This document shows positions 1 through 6,992 of a stretch of 26,431 nucleotides of DNA, piece after piece (within the stretch, counting starts at the first letter, position 1; each line of letters starts with the position of its first letter). The notes under the pieces are model-generated. The model was not told where the DNA came from, did no database searches, and was given only the letters and a program-made list of their open reading frames with translations. The translations under genes were made by a program, and so were the position numbers. The stretch lies in IMG/VR virus record IMGVR_UViG_3300031162_000506, positions 1 to 26,431 of that record. The stretch is one strand, 5' to 3'. The stretch comes from a virus.

Positions 1-22
1 ACAAATAATTTTATTCTATCAG

Positions 23-343
23 TCACACCTCACCCCTATCAAATCCTGATATTTCAACAGTACCGCTTGGTGGTTCTATATGTTCTCCAGTAAAAACATT
101 ATCTGGTGTTTCCATAGAGTTTTCTTCTTTCAAGATATACTTTGCAACAGCACCTCTATGTGTTGAGGAAAAATATAACTCTGCTGGAAATCCAAATGTC
201 AATGATAGTTTAGTATGTGTACTGTCCTCGTATTTAATATCATCAAAATCAAGATGAGTTGCTTCACATAACTCTGCACCATTGCTATCGTTTTTAAATT
301 CGGTCTTACAAAATTCACATTGGTAGTAACTAATTGTTTTCAT
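23..343 (-). CDS. Small zinc-finger-like protein of unknown function
   Basis: A 106-residue protein. Residues C9, C12, C26 and H30 (CEFC, then LCEATH) could form one zinc site, which suggests a small zinc-binding or regulatory protein; the rest is acidic with no domain I recognise. The start ATG at 343 has an AGAGGA ribosome site upstream and lies inside the last codons of the preceding P-loop gene (14-base overlap), so the two are probably co-translated. Likely part of the early or middle transcript starting at the promoter near 918-946. Function not known; the zinc assignment is inference from Cys/His spacing. Confidence 0.7.
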   Translation of the reverse strand: MKTISYYQCEFCKTEFKNDSNGAELCEATHLDFDDIKYEDSTHTKLSLTFGFPAELYFSSTHRGAVAKYILKEENSMETPDNVFTGEHIEPPSGTVEISGFDRGEV

Positions 344-884
344 ATTTCATTTCCTCTTGTAACATGACAACATCACTATGAATAATTTTACACGAATGTT
401 GGTCTGCGTTGATAACATTATATATTACATTATTATGTTGTAACATATTTTCTATGATGGAATCTTTTTCCTTTGCCTGTGATTCAGTATGCGGTCTACC
501 GAAAGTCTGGTATTCCTTTCTGCGTTTGATAAAGTAGTTTATAGAATTGTATTGACTATCAAGTTCACACACAAACTCATTAAACTTATTAAGTAGTTCA
601 CCCTCACCCCAAAAATCTCTAGGATAAACAGTAGACAATAATAAAGGACTGTCGGTAATAACCCAATCAACTTTATCTTTTAGTCTACTGATACGATGAT
701 GTTGTTCTGCTAAAATAAATTCTTGATGTGCGAACATATCAGTTCTGTTACTATATACTAAATCCTTCGCGTACTCGGTAACAAGTTCACATCTGAATCC
801 AGTTAGTTTCATTAAATAAAAAAGACCCGCTGCAGTTGTTGATTTACCTGCGCCCGGGCCACCATAAAGATTTATTACGTTCAA
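330..884 (-). CDS. P-loop NTPase (AAA/kinase-like), TTG start
   Basis: A 184-residue protein with a Walker A motif GGPGAGKS at residues 8-15 and a probable Walker B-like segment WVITDSPLL near residue 75. It resembles the small phage ATPases/nucleotide kinases related to the NadR-type AAA_28 family, which bind ATP and may phosphorylate a small molecule; the substrate is not evident. The start codon is TTG at 884-882, preceded by a GGAGAG ribosome site at good spacing. The next in-frame ATG would remove the P-loop, so TTG is preferred. A sigma70-like promoter sits just upstream (918-946). Confidence 0.8.
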   Translation of the reverse strand: MNVINLYGGPGAGKSTTAAGLFYLMKLTGFRCELVTEYAKDLVYSNRTDMFAHQEFILAEQHHRISRLKDKVDWVITDSPLLLSTVYPRDFWGEGELLNKFNEFVCELDSQYNSINYFIKRRKEYQTFGRPHTESQAKEKDSIIENMLQHNNVIYNVINADQHSCKIIHSDVVMLQEEMKYENN

Positions 885-917
885 TCCACTCTCTCCATAT
901 TTTAATGTCTACCCACT

Positions 918-972
918 ATTTTACAGGAAAATGGGTTGAAAGTCAAACGATTTCGTAAGTTATTGATTTATA
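918..972 (-). promoter_or_regulatory. Early-type promoter with upstream conserved box
   Basis: On the minus strand: -35 TTGACT (946-941), 17-base spacer, -10 TAAAAT (923-918). Immediately upstream is a 22-base box (972-951) ending in CTTACGAAA that matches 21 of 22 bases with 6911-6932. The spacer end CCTG just before the -10 is also shared with the promoters at 6876-6965. It reads into the P-loop gene. The 885-998 gap holds nothing else that I see. Confidence 0.75.
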
Positions 973-998
973 TAGACTTGTACCGAACGGGATAAATA

Positions 999-1448
999 CT
1001 ATGGTTTTTTAGTGGTTGGTGGTGGAATTGTACCACACAGGACATCTTTTGGGAAGTGGCTGCTGGATATTCTCACCTGTATGATACCATTATGATACTC
1101 GTCCGGTTTGAAAAGAACCTCACGTTCTACTTGTTCAAGCATTTCCAGATAGGACATCTCTGCTTTATATGAACATAAATGAAGTATCTCTCGATGGAAC
1201 TTATCCCTACCTAGTTGCTCAACAAGTTCATTTACTTTATCACTTGAACCATAATAGTCTTGCCAGTCCGACTCGACTATTTTAATCCTCTTTCTTTTCT
1301 TACCCTTTAACGGTGGAAGTTTTCTCTTATTGATAAAGACTTTCTTACCGACATACTTCATACCATCGGGATCAGTAATGATGTATACAAAACCTATGTA
1401 GTCTTGTATATCATCACTGGTGAATGGTTTATTTTTGTATGTCCACAT
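999..1448 (-). CDS. GIY-YIG-like endonuclease
   Basis: A 149-residue protein. The GIY-YIG signature appears as GFVYIIT (residues 19-25) and KYVGKK (31-36), followed by a basic stretch (residues 42-57) that could bind DNA. Such short GIY-YIG proteins are common in marine T4-like phages and may be homing-type or DNA-processing nucleases. Start ATG at 1448 has no Shine-Dalgarno but lies five bases after CATAAATA, a near match to the T4 late promoter. No clear insertion scar was found around it, so a free-standing homing role is unproven. Confidence 0.72.
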   Translation of the reverse strand: MWTYKNKPFTSDDIQDYIGFVYIITDPDGMKYVGKKVFINKRKLPPLKGKKRKRIKIVESDWQDYYGSSDKVNELVEQLGRDKFHREILHLCSYKAEMSYLEMLEQVEREVLFKPDEYHNGIIQVRISSSHFPKDVLCGTIPPPTTKKP

Positions 1449-1453
1449 TCATA

Positions 1454-1461
1454 TATTTATG
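1454..1461 (-). promoter_or_regulatory. Candidate late promoter CATAAATA
   Basis: Minus-strand octamer matches T4 late consensus TATAAATA at 7 of 8 positions, followed by five bases and the ATG at 1448. Overlaps the stop codon of the small lipoprotein ORF. Confidence 0.4.
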
Positions 1462-1588
1462 GGTATCGTTTATCACAAGTTTCGTGCTTTAGATACATTT
1501 CACATTCTGCTTTAGATGTGATTGGATTAATATCCATTCTAATACAACCAGAAAGAAGTATAATCATAATGCCAACTATTATAGGCAT
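1457..1588 (-). CDS. Small predicted lipoprotein (43 aa)
   Basis: Reading the minus strand between the methyltransferase and the GIY-YIG gene reveals a 43-codon ORF starting MPIIVGIMIILLSGC. It has a short hydrophobic segment ending in the lipobox LSGC, so the Cys would be lipidated and the ~29-residue remainder (with two further Cys) anchored in a membrane. Its ATG overlaps the TAA of the upstream 35-residue ORF (TAATG, 1590-1586), which is the coupling pattern used throughout this genome. An alternative ATG three codons earlier is at 1597. The n-region lacks a positive charge, which weakens the signal-peptide call. Could act as a superinfection-exclusion or lysis-accessory lipoprotein; this is inference only. 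Confidence 0.55.
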   Translation of the reverse strand: MPIIVGIMIILLSGCIRMDINPITSKAECEMYLKHETCDKRYP

Positions 1589-1695
1589 TAGACCCATACA
1601 GTTTCTATTACTGGTGGTTCATCTGCTGTATTGAACTGTGGTATATATGGAGCCCACCAAAACCCCGCATCATTAATTTTATTTGAATTTAACAT
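1588..1695 (-). CDS. Small protein of unknown function (35 aa)
   Basis: A 35-codon ORF beginning MLNSNKINDAGFWWAPYIP, overlapping the 3' end of the methyltransferase gene by 17 bases in another frame. A clear AGAGGA ribosome site lies nine bases before the ATG at 1695, and the next ORF starts on its stop codon. The composition (paired Trp, Pro-rich middle, acidic end) looks like real coding sequence rather than noise. No family recognised. Together with the following lipoprotein it accounts for the gap at 1449-1678. Confidence 0.55.
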   Translation of the reverse strand: MLNSNKINDAGFWWAPYIPQFNTADEPPVIETVWV

Positions 1696-2242
1696 GACAT
1701 GTTTTCCTCTTAGGATTTTTCTCAGGGTGAACACTTATAACATTAACAACTGTTAAGTCGTTAGGTGTCTTTACGTTTGCTCTTAAATCTAAGATAACAA
1801 CAGTATCATCAGTAGAATGTTTCTGTATTAATTCTTTATAAGTATCGGCTGGATAATGAAATCCACAACTGGCAAACGATACTATCAAATCAAACTTAAC
1901 ATCTTCTGGTATATCAATGTTGTTACTGTCAACAAAAGTATACTTCATATTCCTTGAGTCATATGATTTCTTTAAATCAGCAATGGTATTATAGTGAGCA
2001 AAGTTATCGGTTTCTTTATTAAAACCATCTTGGTGTTTACCATCCAAGTCTTGTTCGCCATCAAGTAAGTATAACTCACTACCATATTTCTTTTGAAACA
2101 TTTCTGATTCATATGCAAGACCACACCCAATATCTAAAATACGAGTTGGTGGTTTTTCGAGATAACCATATATGTTTGTAAAGTTATTTTCTTTGAACTT
2201 AGAAAAATTATCATTACTCCAAACGTTCAACCAATCAGTCAT
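1679..2242 (-). CDS. SAM-dependent methyltransferase (class I fold)
   Basis: A 187-residue protein. Residues 35-46 (ILDIGCGLAYES) match motif I, the glycine-rich S-adenosylmethionine loop, followed by an acidic residue at the end of strand 2 (LYLLDGE), as in Rossmann-fold methyltransferases. The segment FDLIVSFASCGFHYP fits the motif IV region. The target (DNA, RNA or small molecule) cannot be told. A GAGGAG ribosome site lies eight bases before ATG 2242, just after the nrdA stop, so it belongs to the same transcript as nrdA. Confidence 0.78.
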   Translation of the reverse strand: MTDWLNVWSNDNFSKFKENNFTNIYGYLEKPPTRILDIGCGLAYESEMFQKKYGSELYLLDGEQDLDGKHQDGFNKETDNFAHYNTIADLKKSYDSRNMKYTFVDSNNIDIPEDVKFDLIVSFASCGFHYPADTYKELIQKHSTDDTVVILDLRANVKTPNDLTVVNVISVHPEKNPKRKTCHVKFK

Positions 2243-2254
2243 TGTAATGACTCC

Positions 2255-3988
2255 TCATCCTTCACAAGCAAAACAAGTATCTTTCGATGCCTGTACCCCT
2301 GCTTTTGATCTAATGTAATAAAGACTTTTTATATAAGGGTCTTTAAATGCCATTTCATGTATCTTACTAATGTATTCCTCATCTTCCTTCGCATCAAAGA
2401 ATAGATTGATAGATTGTGCCTGATCAATATACTTTTGTCTTGCACTTGCAAGCCTAATGATAACTGTCTGGTCAATTTCAAATGCTGTCTTGAACACAAG
2501 TTTTTCGTGTTCACTTAACCAAGGAACATGTTGAACCGAACCATTATTATTTACAATATCATCTAATGTTTGTTCATTATATACTCCACATGCTTTCATA
2601 ACATCTATCAGTACAGGATTGATACGATCCATTTCTCCAGCAGCACCACCTTGTACAAATACATTTTCATACATAGGTTCAATACCCTGTGACACAGAAC
2701 CACACAACACAGCACTTGATAGGTTAGGCGCAATTGCAATGTTGTGTGTATTACGAACCCCATAACCTTCACACCATTCTGGTTCACCAAATTCTTCGGC
2801 CATCCAACTTGATGCTTTCTTTGCGTCCTCACCAAACTTCTTATAGATTTGAATGTTGAGCATGTGTGCTTCCAATGATTCAAATGGTAGTTTTTGCATT
2901 TGAAGATATGTATGGAAACCCAATGTGCCTAATCCTAGTGCACGTGACTTCTCTGTAAATCTTACTGCTTTTTCTAGTCCACGTTTATTTTTACCTACAC
3001 GAATGAACTCGGATGCAACAGCATCAAGAAACACAGTTGCAACAAATACAGCATCAGTATCTTTCCACTCATCATACTTGGCAAGGTTCATTGAAGATAG
3101 AACACAAGTGAACGTATGGTCTTTGTCAGACATAAGTGTGATTTCTGTGCATAAATTAGAAGCAAGAACTTTAAGTCCTCGTTCCTTGTAGTACACAGGA
3201 CTCAAATCATTTACCTTATCTCTAAAGAAATAATAACCTTTACCTGAAATCATTTTTAATTCTAAAGAACTTTGAAATCTATCAATAGCATCTTTATCAC
3301 CACTGTTAAGTCTTTCAATGAAATCATTTGTTATAATCCAACCAATGTTACAATCGTCTGGATTTGACTTGACCCAATTGATTGACTCCCAAAAATCATC
3401 ATGGTCTATTTCAATGTAACCAGCCCATGCACCCCTACGTGTTCCACCTTGAGAAATATCTCTGGAACACTGGATGAAGTCTCGCATAACAGGTAACATA
3501 CCAGATGCCTTGCCACCTGTTGATGCAATATTTGTTCCTCTTGCTCTAATATCACCTAAGTATGAAGATGTACCAAAACCATTCTTTGATAAAACCGCAA
3601 TCTCTTTTTGATCATCATAGAAGTCATATACACTATCACCAACATAGTTACCAGAACATGACACAGGACAACCTCTGTCTGCACCCATGTTTGCCATTAC
3701 TGGAGTTGATGGTGCTAACCATCCTTTCCACATAAGGTCATAGAATTTATTGAACCATTCTTCTTCAATTTTCTTCTTCTTACCATGTGTGAAGTAGTTA
3801 TCTGCAATACGTTCTGCCGCCCTACGTGAGATACGTGTGTAGATACTTTTCATAGTATCATCTTCGTTCACAACATACTTCTCTTTGATCATCTGCCAAC
3901 CAAGAGTGGTGAACCATTCAGGGATTTCACCTGATGCCTGTAACTCCTTTCTTTGATCGGAGTATTCTTCGTAAATTGATTTAGACAT
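2255..3988 (-). CDS. nrdA: Ribonucleotide reductase class I, large (alpha) subunit
   Basis: Catalyses reduction of ribonucleoside diphosphates to deoxy forms with NrdB, feeding phage DNA synthesis. At 577 residues it is shorter than typical NrdA (~750) and starts directly in the catalytic barrel region, with no N-terminal ATP-cone seen, so allosteric activity control may be lost. Key residues are visible: redox Cys C111 (VSCSGNY), N278/C280/E282 (NLCTE), second redox Cys C295 (TCVLSSMNL), radical-transfer tyrosines Y557-Y558 (SLYYIRS) and the C-terminal thiol pair CFACEG (572-577). The ATG at 3988 overlaps the stop of the HNH gene by one base (TAATG), with AGGA upstream. Confidence 0.95.
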   Translation of the reverse strand: MSKSIYEEYSDQRKELQASGEIPEWFTTLGWQMIKEKYVVNEDDTMKSIYTRISRRAAERIADNYFTHGKKKKIEEEWFNKFYDLMWKGWLAPSTPVMANMGADRGCPVSCSGNYVGDSVYDFYDDQKEIAVLSKNGFGTSSYLGDIRARGTNIASTGGKASGMLPVMRDFIQCSRDISQGGTRRGAWAGYIEIDHDDFWESINWVKSNPDDCNIGWIITNDFIERLNSGDKDAIDRFQSSLELKMISGKGYYFFRDKVNDLSPVYYKERGLKVLASNLCTEITLMSDKDHTFTCVLSSMNLAKYDEWKDTDAVFVATVFLDAVASEFIRVGKNKRGLEKAVRFTEKSRALGLGTLGFHTYLQMQKLPFESLEAHMLNIQIYKKFGEDAKKASSWMAEEFGEPEWCEGYGVRNTHNIAIAPNLSSAVLCGSVSQGIEPMYENVFVQGGAAGEMDRINPVLIDVMKACGVYNEQTLDDIVNNNGSVQHVPWLSEHEKLVFKTAFEIDQTVIIRLASARQKYIDQAQSINLFFDAKEDEEYISKIHEMAFKDPYIKSLYYIRSKAGVQASKDTCFACEG

Positions 3989-4005
3989 TATGTTCTATTC
4001 CTATT
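3986..4005 (-). repeat. nrdA leader copy of a duplicated ribosome-site sequence
   Basis: Minus strand AATAGGAATAGAACATAATG, the ribosome site and start of nrdA. It matches 18 of 20 bases with 4714-4733, the leader of the HNH gene. The same bases encode the last residues (NRNRT) of the HNH protein. Confidence 0.8.
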
Positions 4006-4716
4006 GAATGACATTCTACCCTCTACCCAACCGTTCGGGCAAGACGTAGCTCTCGTTGATGTTTTTCCGTTATTAAACCACTTATAACTTGACATTGTTT
4101 TTGATTGTTTCTCTCTCTGTTCTTTTGTTATAGTTGCACCAGAGTGAGACTTGCTCATTTTAGCACGACTTTCTGGTGAATGTTTCTTACCGTAAAAAGC
4201 ATTGTTCTTTCCACTTTGCTTTTCACTCATCTTAGCACGACTTTCTGGTGAATGTTTTAAACCCAGTGCGGGTTGTGGACAGACTTTCATTCTACCCTCT
4301 GTCATTTTTCTACGGTGTTCTGGTGTAACCACTTTCTTCTTTCCAGCTTTACTCATCCTCTTACGTGTTTCTTCTGTGACAACTCGTTCACTCATAACAA
4401 TAGAGTGTTGCTCTCTTGCATTTTCATACACAGTAGATGTTATCTTATAGTTTCTTTTTTCATTAGGACTATACTTGTAACACATACCCGCAAACGCAAC
4501 TTTTAAAGTTTTTTCTTTTGGGTGCATCTTAGTCAAAAGATGGTGACATATAAAATGTTCCTTTGCTGTTAAAAGTATCACATTACCTTGAGCATCATCC
4601 CCACCCATACAACGAGGGAGGATGTGATGCTTCTCAAAATATGACGATTTTGTCTTTTTACGGACTTGTCGTTTTGCGTTATTAATAATCTTATTATAAA
4701 CACTCTTATATTTCAT
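3988..4716 (-). CDS. HNH homing endonuclease between nrdA and nrdB (mobE-like position)
   Basis: A 242-residue protein. The HNH nuclease core is at the N-terminus: KHHILPRCMGG (residues 29-39), N45 and the H54/H58 region of KEHFICHH. The C-terminal half carries NUMOD3-type DNA-binding repeats; HSPESRAKMS occurs twice exactly, and looser copies precede it. This is the architecture of phage free-standing homing endonucleases. Its place between nrdA and nrdB parallels T4 mobE. Upstream lies a TATAAATA late promoter and a ribosome site that duplicates the one in front of nrdA, which looks like an insertion footprint. Function as a homing enzyme is inferred from family and position. Confidence 0.9.
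   Translation of the reverse strand: MKYKSVYNKIINNAKRQVRKKTKSSYFEKHHILPRCMGGDDAQGNVILLTAKEHFICHHLLTKMHPKEKTLKVAFAGMCYKYSPNEKRNYKITSTVYENAREQHSIVMSERVVTEETRKRMSKAGKKKVVTPEHRRKMTEGRMKVCPQPALGLKHSPESRAKMSEKQSGKNNAFYGKKHSPESRAKMSKSHSGATITKEQREKQSKTMSSYKWFNNGKTSTRATSCPNGWVEGRMSFNRNRT
4160..4257 (-). repeat. 26-bp direct repeat within the HNH gene
   Basis: Identical 26-base copies at 4160-4185 and 4232-4257 (72-base period) encode the two KHSPESRAKMS units of the DNA-binding region. Likely from internal duplication of NUMOD3-type modules. Confidence 0.85.
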
Positions 4717-4733
4717 TGTATTCTATTCCTATT
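4714..4733 (-). repeat. HNH leader copy of the duplicated ribosome-site sequence
   Basis: Minus strand AATAGGAATAGAATACAATG; 18 of 20 identical to 3986-4005. It supplies the ribosome site of the HNH gene. Confidence 0.8.
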
Positions 4734-4749
4734 TTATAGATAACAATAC

Positions 4750-4757
4750 TATTTATA
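4750..4757 (-). promoter_or_regulatory. T4-type late promoter TATAAATA
   Basis: Exact TATAAATA on the minus strand, about 33 bases before the HNH start. Could drive late expression of the endonuclease, and of nrdA beyond it, although nrd genes are normally early/middle. Confidence 0.6.
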
Positions 4758-4794
4758 AGAAATGTTCTTTAAAAAGACTGGTATATTAATGAAT

Positions 4795-4828
4795 AATAAC
4801 TATCATTGATACTATCTTGATAGTTATT
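4795..4828. other. Perfect 11-bp inverted repeat at the nrdB stop codon
   Basis: Arms AATAACTATCA (4795-4805) and TGATAGTTATT (4818-4828), 12-base loop. It spans the nrdB TAA. No T-run follows directly on the minus strand, so it is not a standard terminator; it may protect the nrdB mRNA 3' end or limit read-through. Confidence 0.6.
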
Positions 4829-5822
4829 CTATTTGACCCCACTTGAACCTTGTTTTACACCAAGCACGTGAATAGTCACTCCCTTGTTTGAAGAAAAAAT
4901 CATGCAACTTACCTGAGTTTATATTTTTATAAAACCATCCAGCAATAGGATTGTAGGTAGGTTTATAAATCTTATCGTGTCCAAGGTTCTCTACACACAA
5001 ATCCAATCTTGACATAACAAAGTTTTCAAGTTGAACATCAGTGATACCACGTATCAAACCTTTCTCGAATATTTTCTTAATGATTAATTTCTCATGTTGT
5101 AGAATTTCTTCTGCTACTCTAATAACATATGCGATCAATTGTTTCTTCTTATCTTCACTTAGGTTTGACTCTGCAAGTAAAGTACGGAACAACCACGCAC
5201 CAGCTTGTGCGTGTATGTTCTCATCACGCACAGAAAAGTTTATACCAGCAGTAACGTTGACAAGTTTGTTCTTACCTTCTGTTTGAAAGTGTTTAAGAAA
5301 CGCAAAGTTACTATAAAGTATAGCACCTTCAATCATAGAGAACACAGCAAGAGACTTTAACTTTTGATATGTTGTATCTGTTGGTTTAGTTGCTTGTCTA
5401 CCTAACCAATCCATTCTTGCCTTTAGGTCAGGGTCATTCGTATAACTGTTATAGAACTCATCCGTATTTAAACCAAGGACTTCGTTTAACTTGTTATAGA
5501 ATACTGCATGTACGTTCAACTCAAAGAAAGAAAAGCAGTTTGCCATTCTTTGTATCTCTGGTCTTGGAAACATTTCTATGATTCTTGAACCCCAATGCTC
5601 TTTACCAACTTGCAGTTCATATAGAGTGAACAATTTAAGTGTGGTTATAACACCATGTGTTTCTGATTCGGTGAAGTTTGTTTTTAACTCATGTAAATCT
5701 TTTTCTACTTCTATTTCGTTTGGTGGCCAAAAGACATCGGTTTGCTGTTCTGCGAACTCGATTGCTTCTGGATAGTCAAACGTATAGGTATTTTTCGGTT
5801 CTAAAATACGAATACTCTGCAT
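4824..5822 (-). CDS. nrdB: Ribonucleotide reductase class I, small (beta) subunit
   Basis: Ferritin-like metal protein that generates the radical used by NrdA. At 332 residues it is near the family's usual length. Ligand-like residues are visible in order: an acidic residue near E69 (LYELQVG), E101 and H105 (FELNVHAVFY), E165 (MIEGAILY), and E201/H204 (DENIHAQ). Y109 lies four residues after H105, where the radical tyrosine sits in E. coli NrdB (H118/Y122). The E101-H105 spacing is one residue longer than the usual ExxH. Start ATG 5822 has AAGGA six bases upstream; primase ends 15 bases before, so they are co-transcribed. Confidence 0.93.
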   Translation of the reverse strand: MQSIRILEPKNTYTFDYPEAIEFAEQQTDVFWPPNEIEVEKDLHELKTNFTESETHGVITTLKLFTLYELQVGKEHWGSRIIEMFPRPEIQRMANCFSFFELNVHAVFYNKLNEVLGLNTDEFYNSYTNDPDLKARMDWLGRQATKPTDTTYQKLKSLAVFSMIEGAILYSNFAFLKHFQTEGKNKLVNVTAGINFSVRDENIHAQAGAWLFRTLLAESNLSEDKKKQLIAYVIRVAEEILQHEKLIIKKIFEKGLIRGITDVQLENFVMSRLDLCVENLGHDKIYKPTYNPIAGWFYKNINSGKLHDFFFKQGSDYSRAWCKTRFKWGQIE

Positions 5823-5836
5823 TATTTTTCCTTATG

Positions 5837-6868
5837 TTAATATTTCCAATCAATGAATCTGGTAACTGCTGTAAGACCTGAATAGATATTAGTATTTATT
5901 ATCTTCAATATATCCTTCCTAGAAACACCGTTAAGAATACAGTTGTTTATATCCTTACCTTTAAGGTTATTCTTATTGGGCCAGATGAACACTCTGTACC
6001 CATCATCAATATACCTTTCCATGATGTTAGTCATTTCTTTATTTCTAGGTTGATTATCAAATACTAATACACATCGTTCTTTATCAAAGAACTCTGATGA
6101 TAATGCAAGGTTCGTTGAACCTACTGCAACACCATTAGGTAAAAACAAACTATCTATAACACCTTCTGTTACATATATGTTTGCTTTATTCTTAACACGT
6201 TCCTGACCAAAGATGATTGGTTCGTCATTTAAATTTAGATTAACGTACCGTTTACCCTTGCCCGTAATATCTCTACAAGAGAAACCACCAAGCACACCTT
6301 CTTTATTGTGCATAGGGAAAATAATACGTTCACCCGTTTCTAATTTATCTTTATACTTTGGAAATACATCTTCCAATGTTTTAAAATCTTCAACATAATA
6401 TATGTTTGCTACATCAAATATTCTTCTTGAATGGAGATACTTAACTGCACTTGAACTGTCTGGTAGTTTAGTACACTCCGTCATGTTCGATAATATATCA
6501 TGGTTGTGTAGTTTGGTTACTGTCATATCCGCAAGAATAGAAGTAACTGTTTCAAACTCCACATTTGCCTTTGAACGTTCAAAGGGCTTCTCGTCCTCTA
6601 ATTTCTCTAATACATATTCAGAATACAGGATTTCATCTATTCTTTTAAGAAAAGTATTAAAATCTGTACTACATGTCTGGTCATTCCAGCAACGATAGAA
6701 CAGTTCTCCTTTCCTTGTATATATGTAACCACGTTTCTTACTAGACTTACCATCCCCACAACCAAACGGACAAACAAAGTTTGATAGGTATGGTGAATGG
6801 TTCTTTACCGTATAGGATTTGAGTCTACTTGATAATAGACTAATGTATTTTAATTGTGTGTGTATCAT
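5837..6868 (-). CDS. 61: DNA primase, T4 gp61 type
   Basis: Makes RNA primers for lagging-strand synthesis, working with the replicative helicase (gp41 in T4, not in this window). It is 343 residues long, against 342 in T4. An N-terminal zinc module is visible (C33, C37, C60, C66), then the TOPRIM region with YVTEGVIDSLFLPNG and the acidic VLVFDNQPRN segment, matching T4 gp61 closely in order. Start ATG 6868 lies only one base after the predicted transcription start of a TAGACA/TATACT promoter, and no ribosome site precedes it, so its mRNA may be nearly leaderless. nrdB follows in the same direction. Confidence 0.93.
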   Translation of the reverse strand: MIHTQLKYISLLSSRLKSYTVKNHSPYLSNFVCPFGCGDGKSSKKRGYIYTRKGELFYRCWNDQTCSTDFNTFLKRIDEILYSEYVLEKLEDEKPFERSKANVEFETVTSILADMTVTKLHNHDILSNMTECTKLPDSSSAVKYLHSRRIFDVANIYYVEDFKTLEDVFPKYKDKLETGERIIFPMHNKEGVLGGFSCRDITGKGKRYVNLNLNDEPIIFGQERVKNKANIYVTEGVIDSLFLPNGVAVGSTNLALSSEFFDKERCVLVFDNQPRNKEMTNIMERYIDDGYRVFIWPNKNNLKGKDINNCILNGVSRKDILKIINTNIYSGLTAVTRFIDWKY

Positions 6869-6875
6869 AGGGTAT

Positions 6876-6904
6876 AGTATACAGGAAATAATCCCATATG
6901 TCTA
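6876..6904 (-). promoter_or_regulatory. Promoter for the primase-nrd operon
   Basis: Minus strand: -35 TAGACA (6904-6899), 17-base spacer ending CCTG, -10 TATACT (6881-6876). Predicted start is next to the primase ATG. Confidence 0.75.
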
Positions 6905-6910
6905 GTCCCT

Positions 6911-6932
6911 TATAAATCAATGACTTACGAAA
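6911..6932 (+). promoter_or_regulatory. Conserved 22-bp box between divergent promoters
   Basis: Begins TATAAATCAAT and ends CTTACGAAA; 21 of 22 bases match 951-972 (opposite strand). In both copies a TTGAC -35 follows five bases later. Here it also lies upstream of the leftward primase promoter, so it may be a shared activator or operator site. Confidence 0.65.
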
Positions 6933-6936
6933 GTGG

Positions 6937-6965
6937 TTGACAGTTCCTCAAAATACCTGTATACT
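6937..6965 (+). promoter_or_regulatory. Rightward sigma70-like promoter facing the late genes
   Basis: TTGACA (6937-6942), 17-base spacer ending CCTG, TATACT (6960-6965). No plus-strand gene follows: the next 14 kb is coded on the minus strand, so transcripts would be antisense to the late operon. Confidence 0.7.
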
Positions 6966-6992
6966 TGTCATGTGACATCGGGATAATAAGCT

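Noticed and set aside
1404-1634. Plus-strand 76-codon ORF in the gap between GIY-YIG and methyltransferase genes
   Set aside because: It has no ribosome site and is antisense to two better-supported minus-strand small ORFs.
2608-2883. 91-codon minus-strand ORF inside nrdA in another frame
   Set aside because: Shadow frame of a strongly conserved enzyme; no ribosome site.
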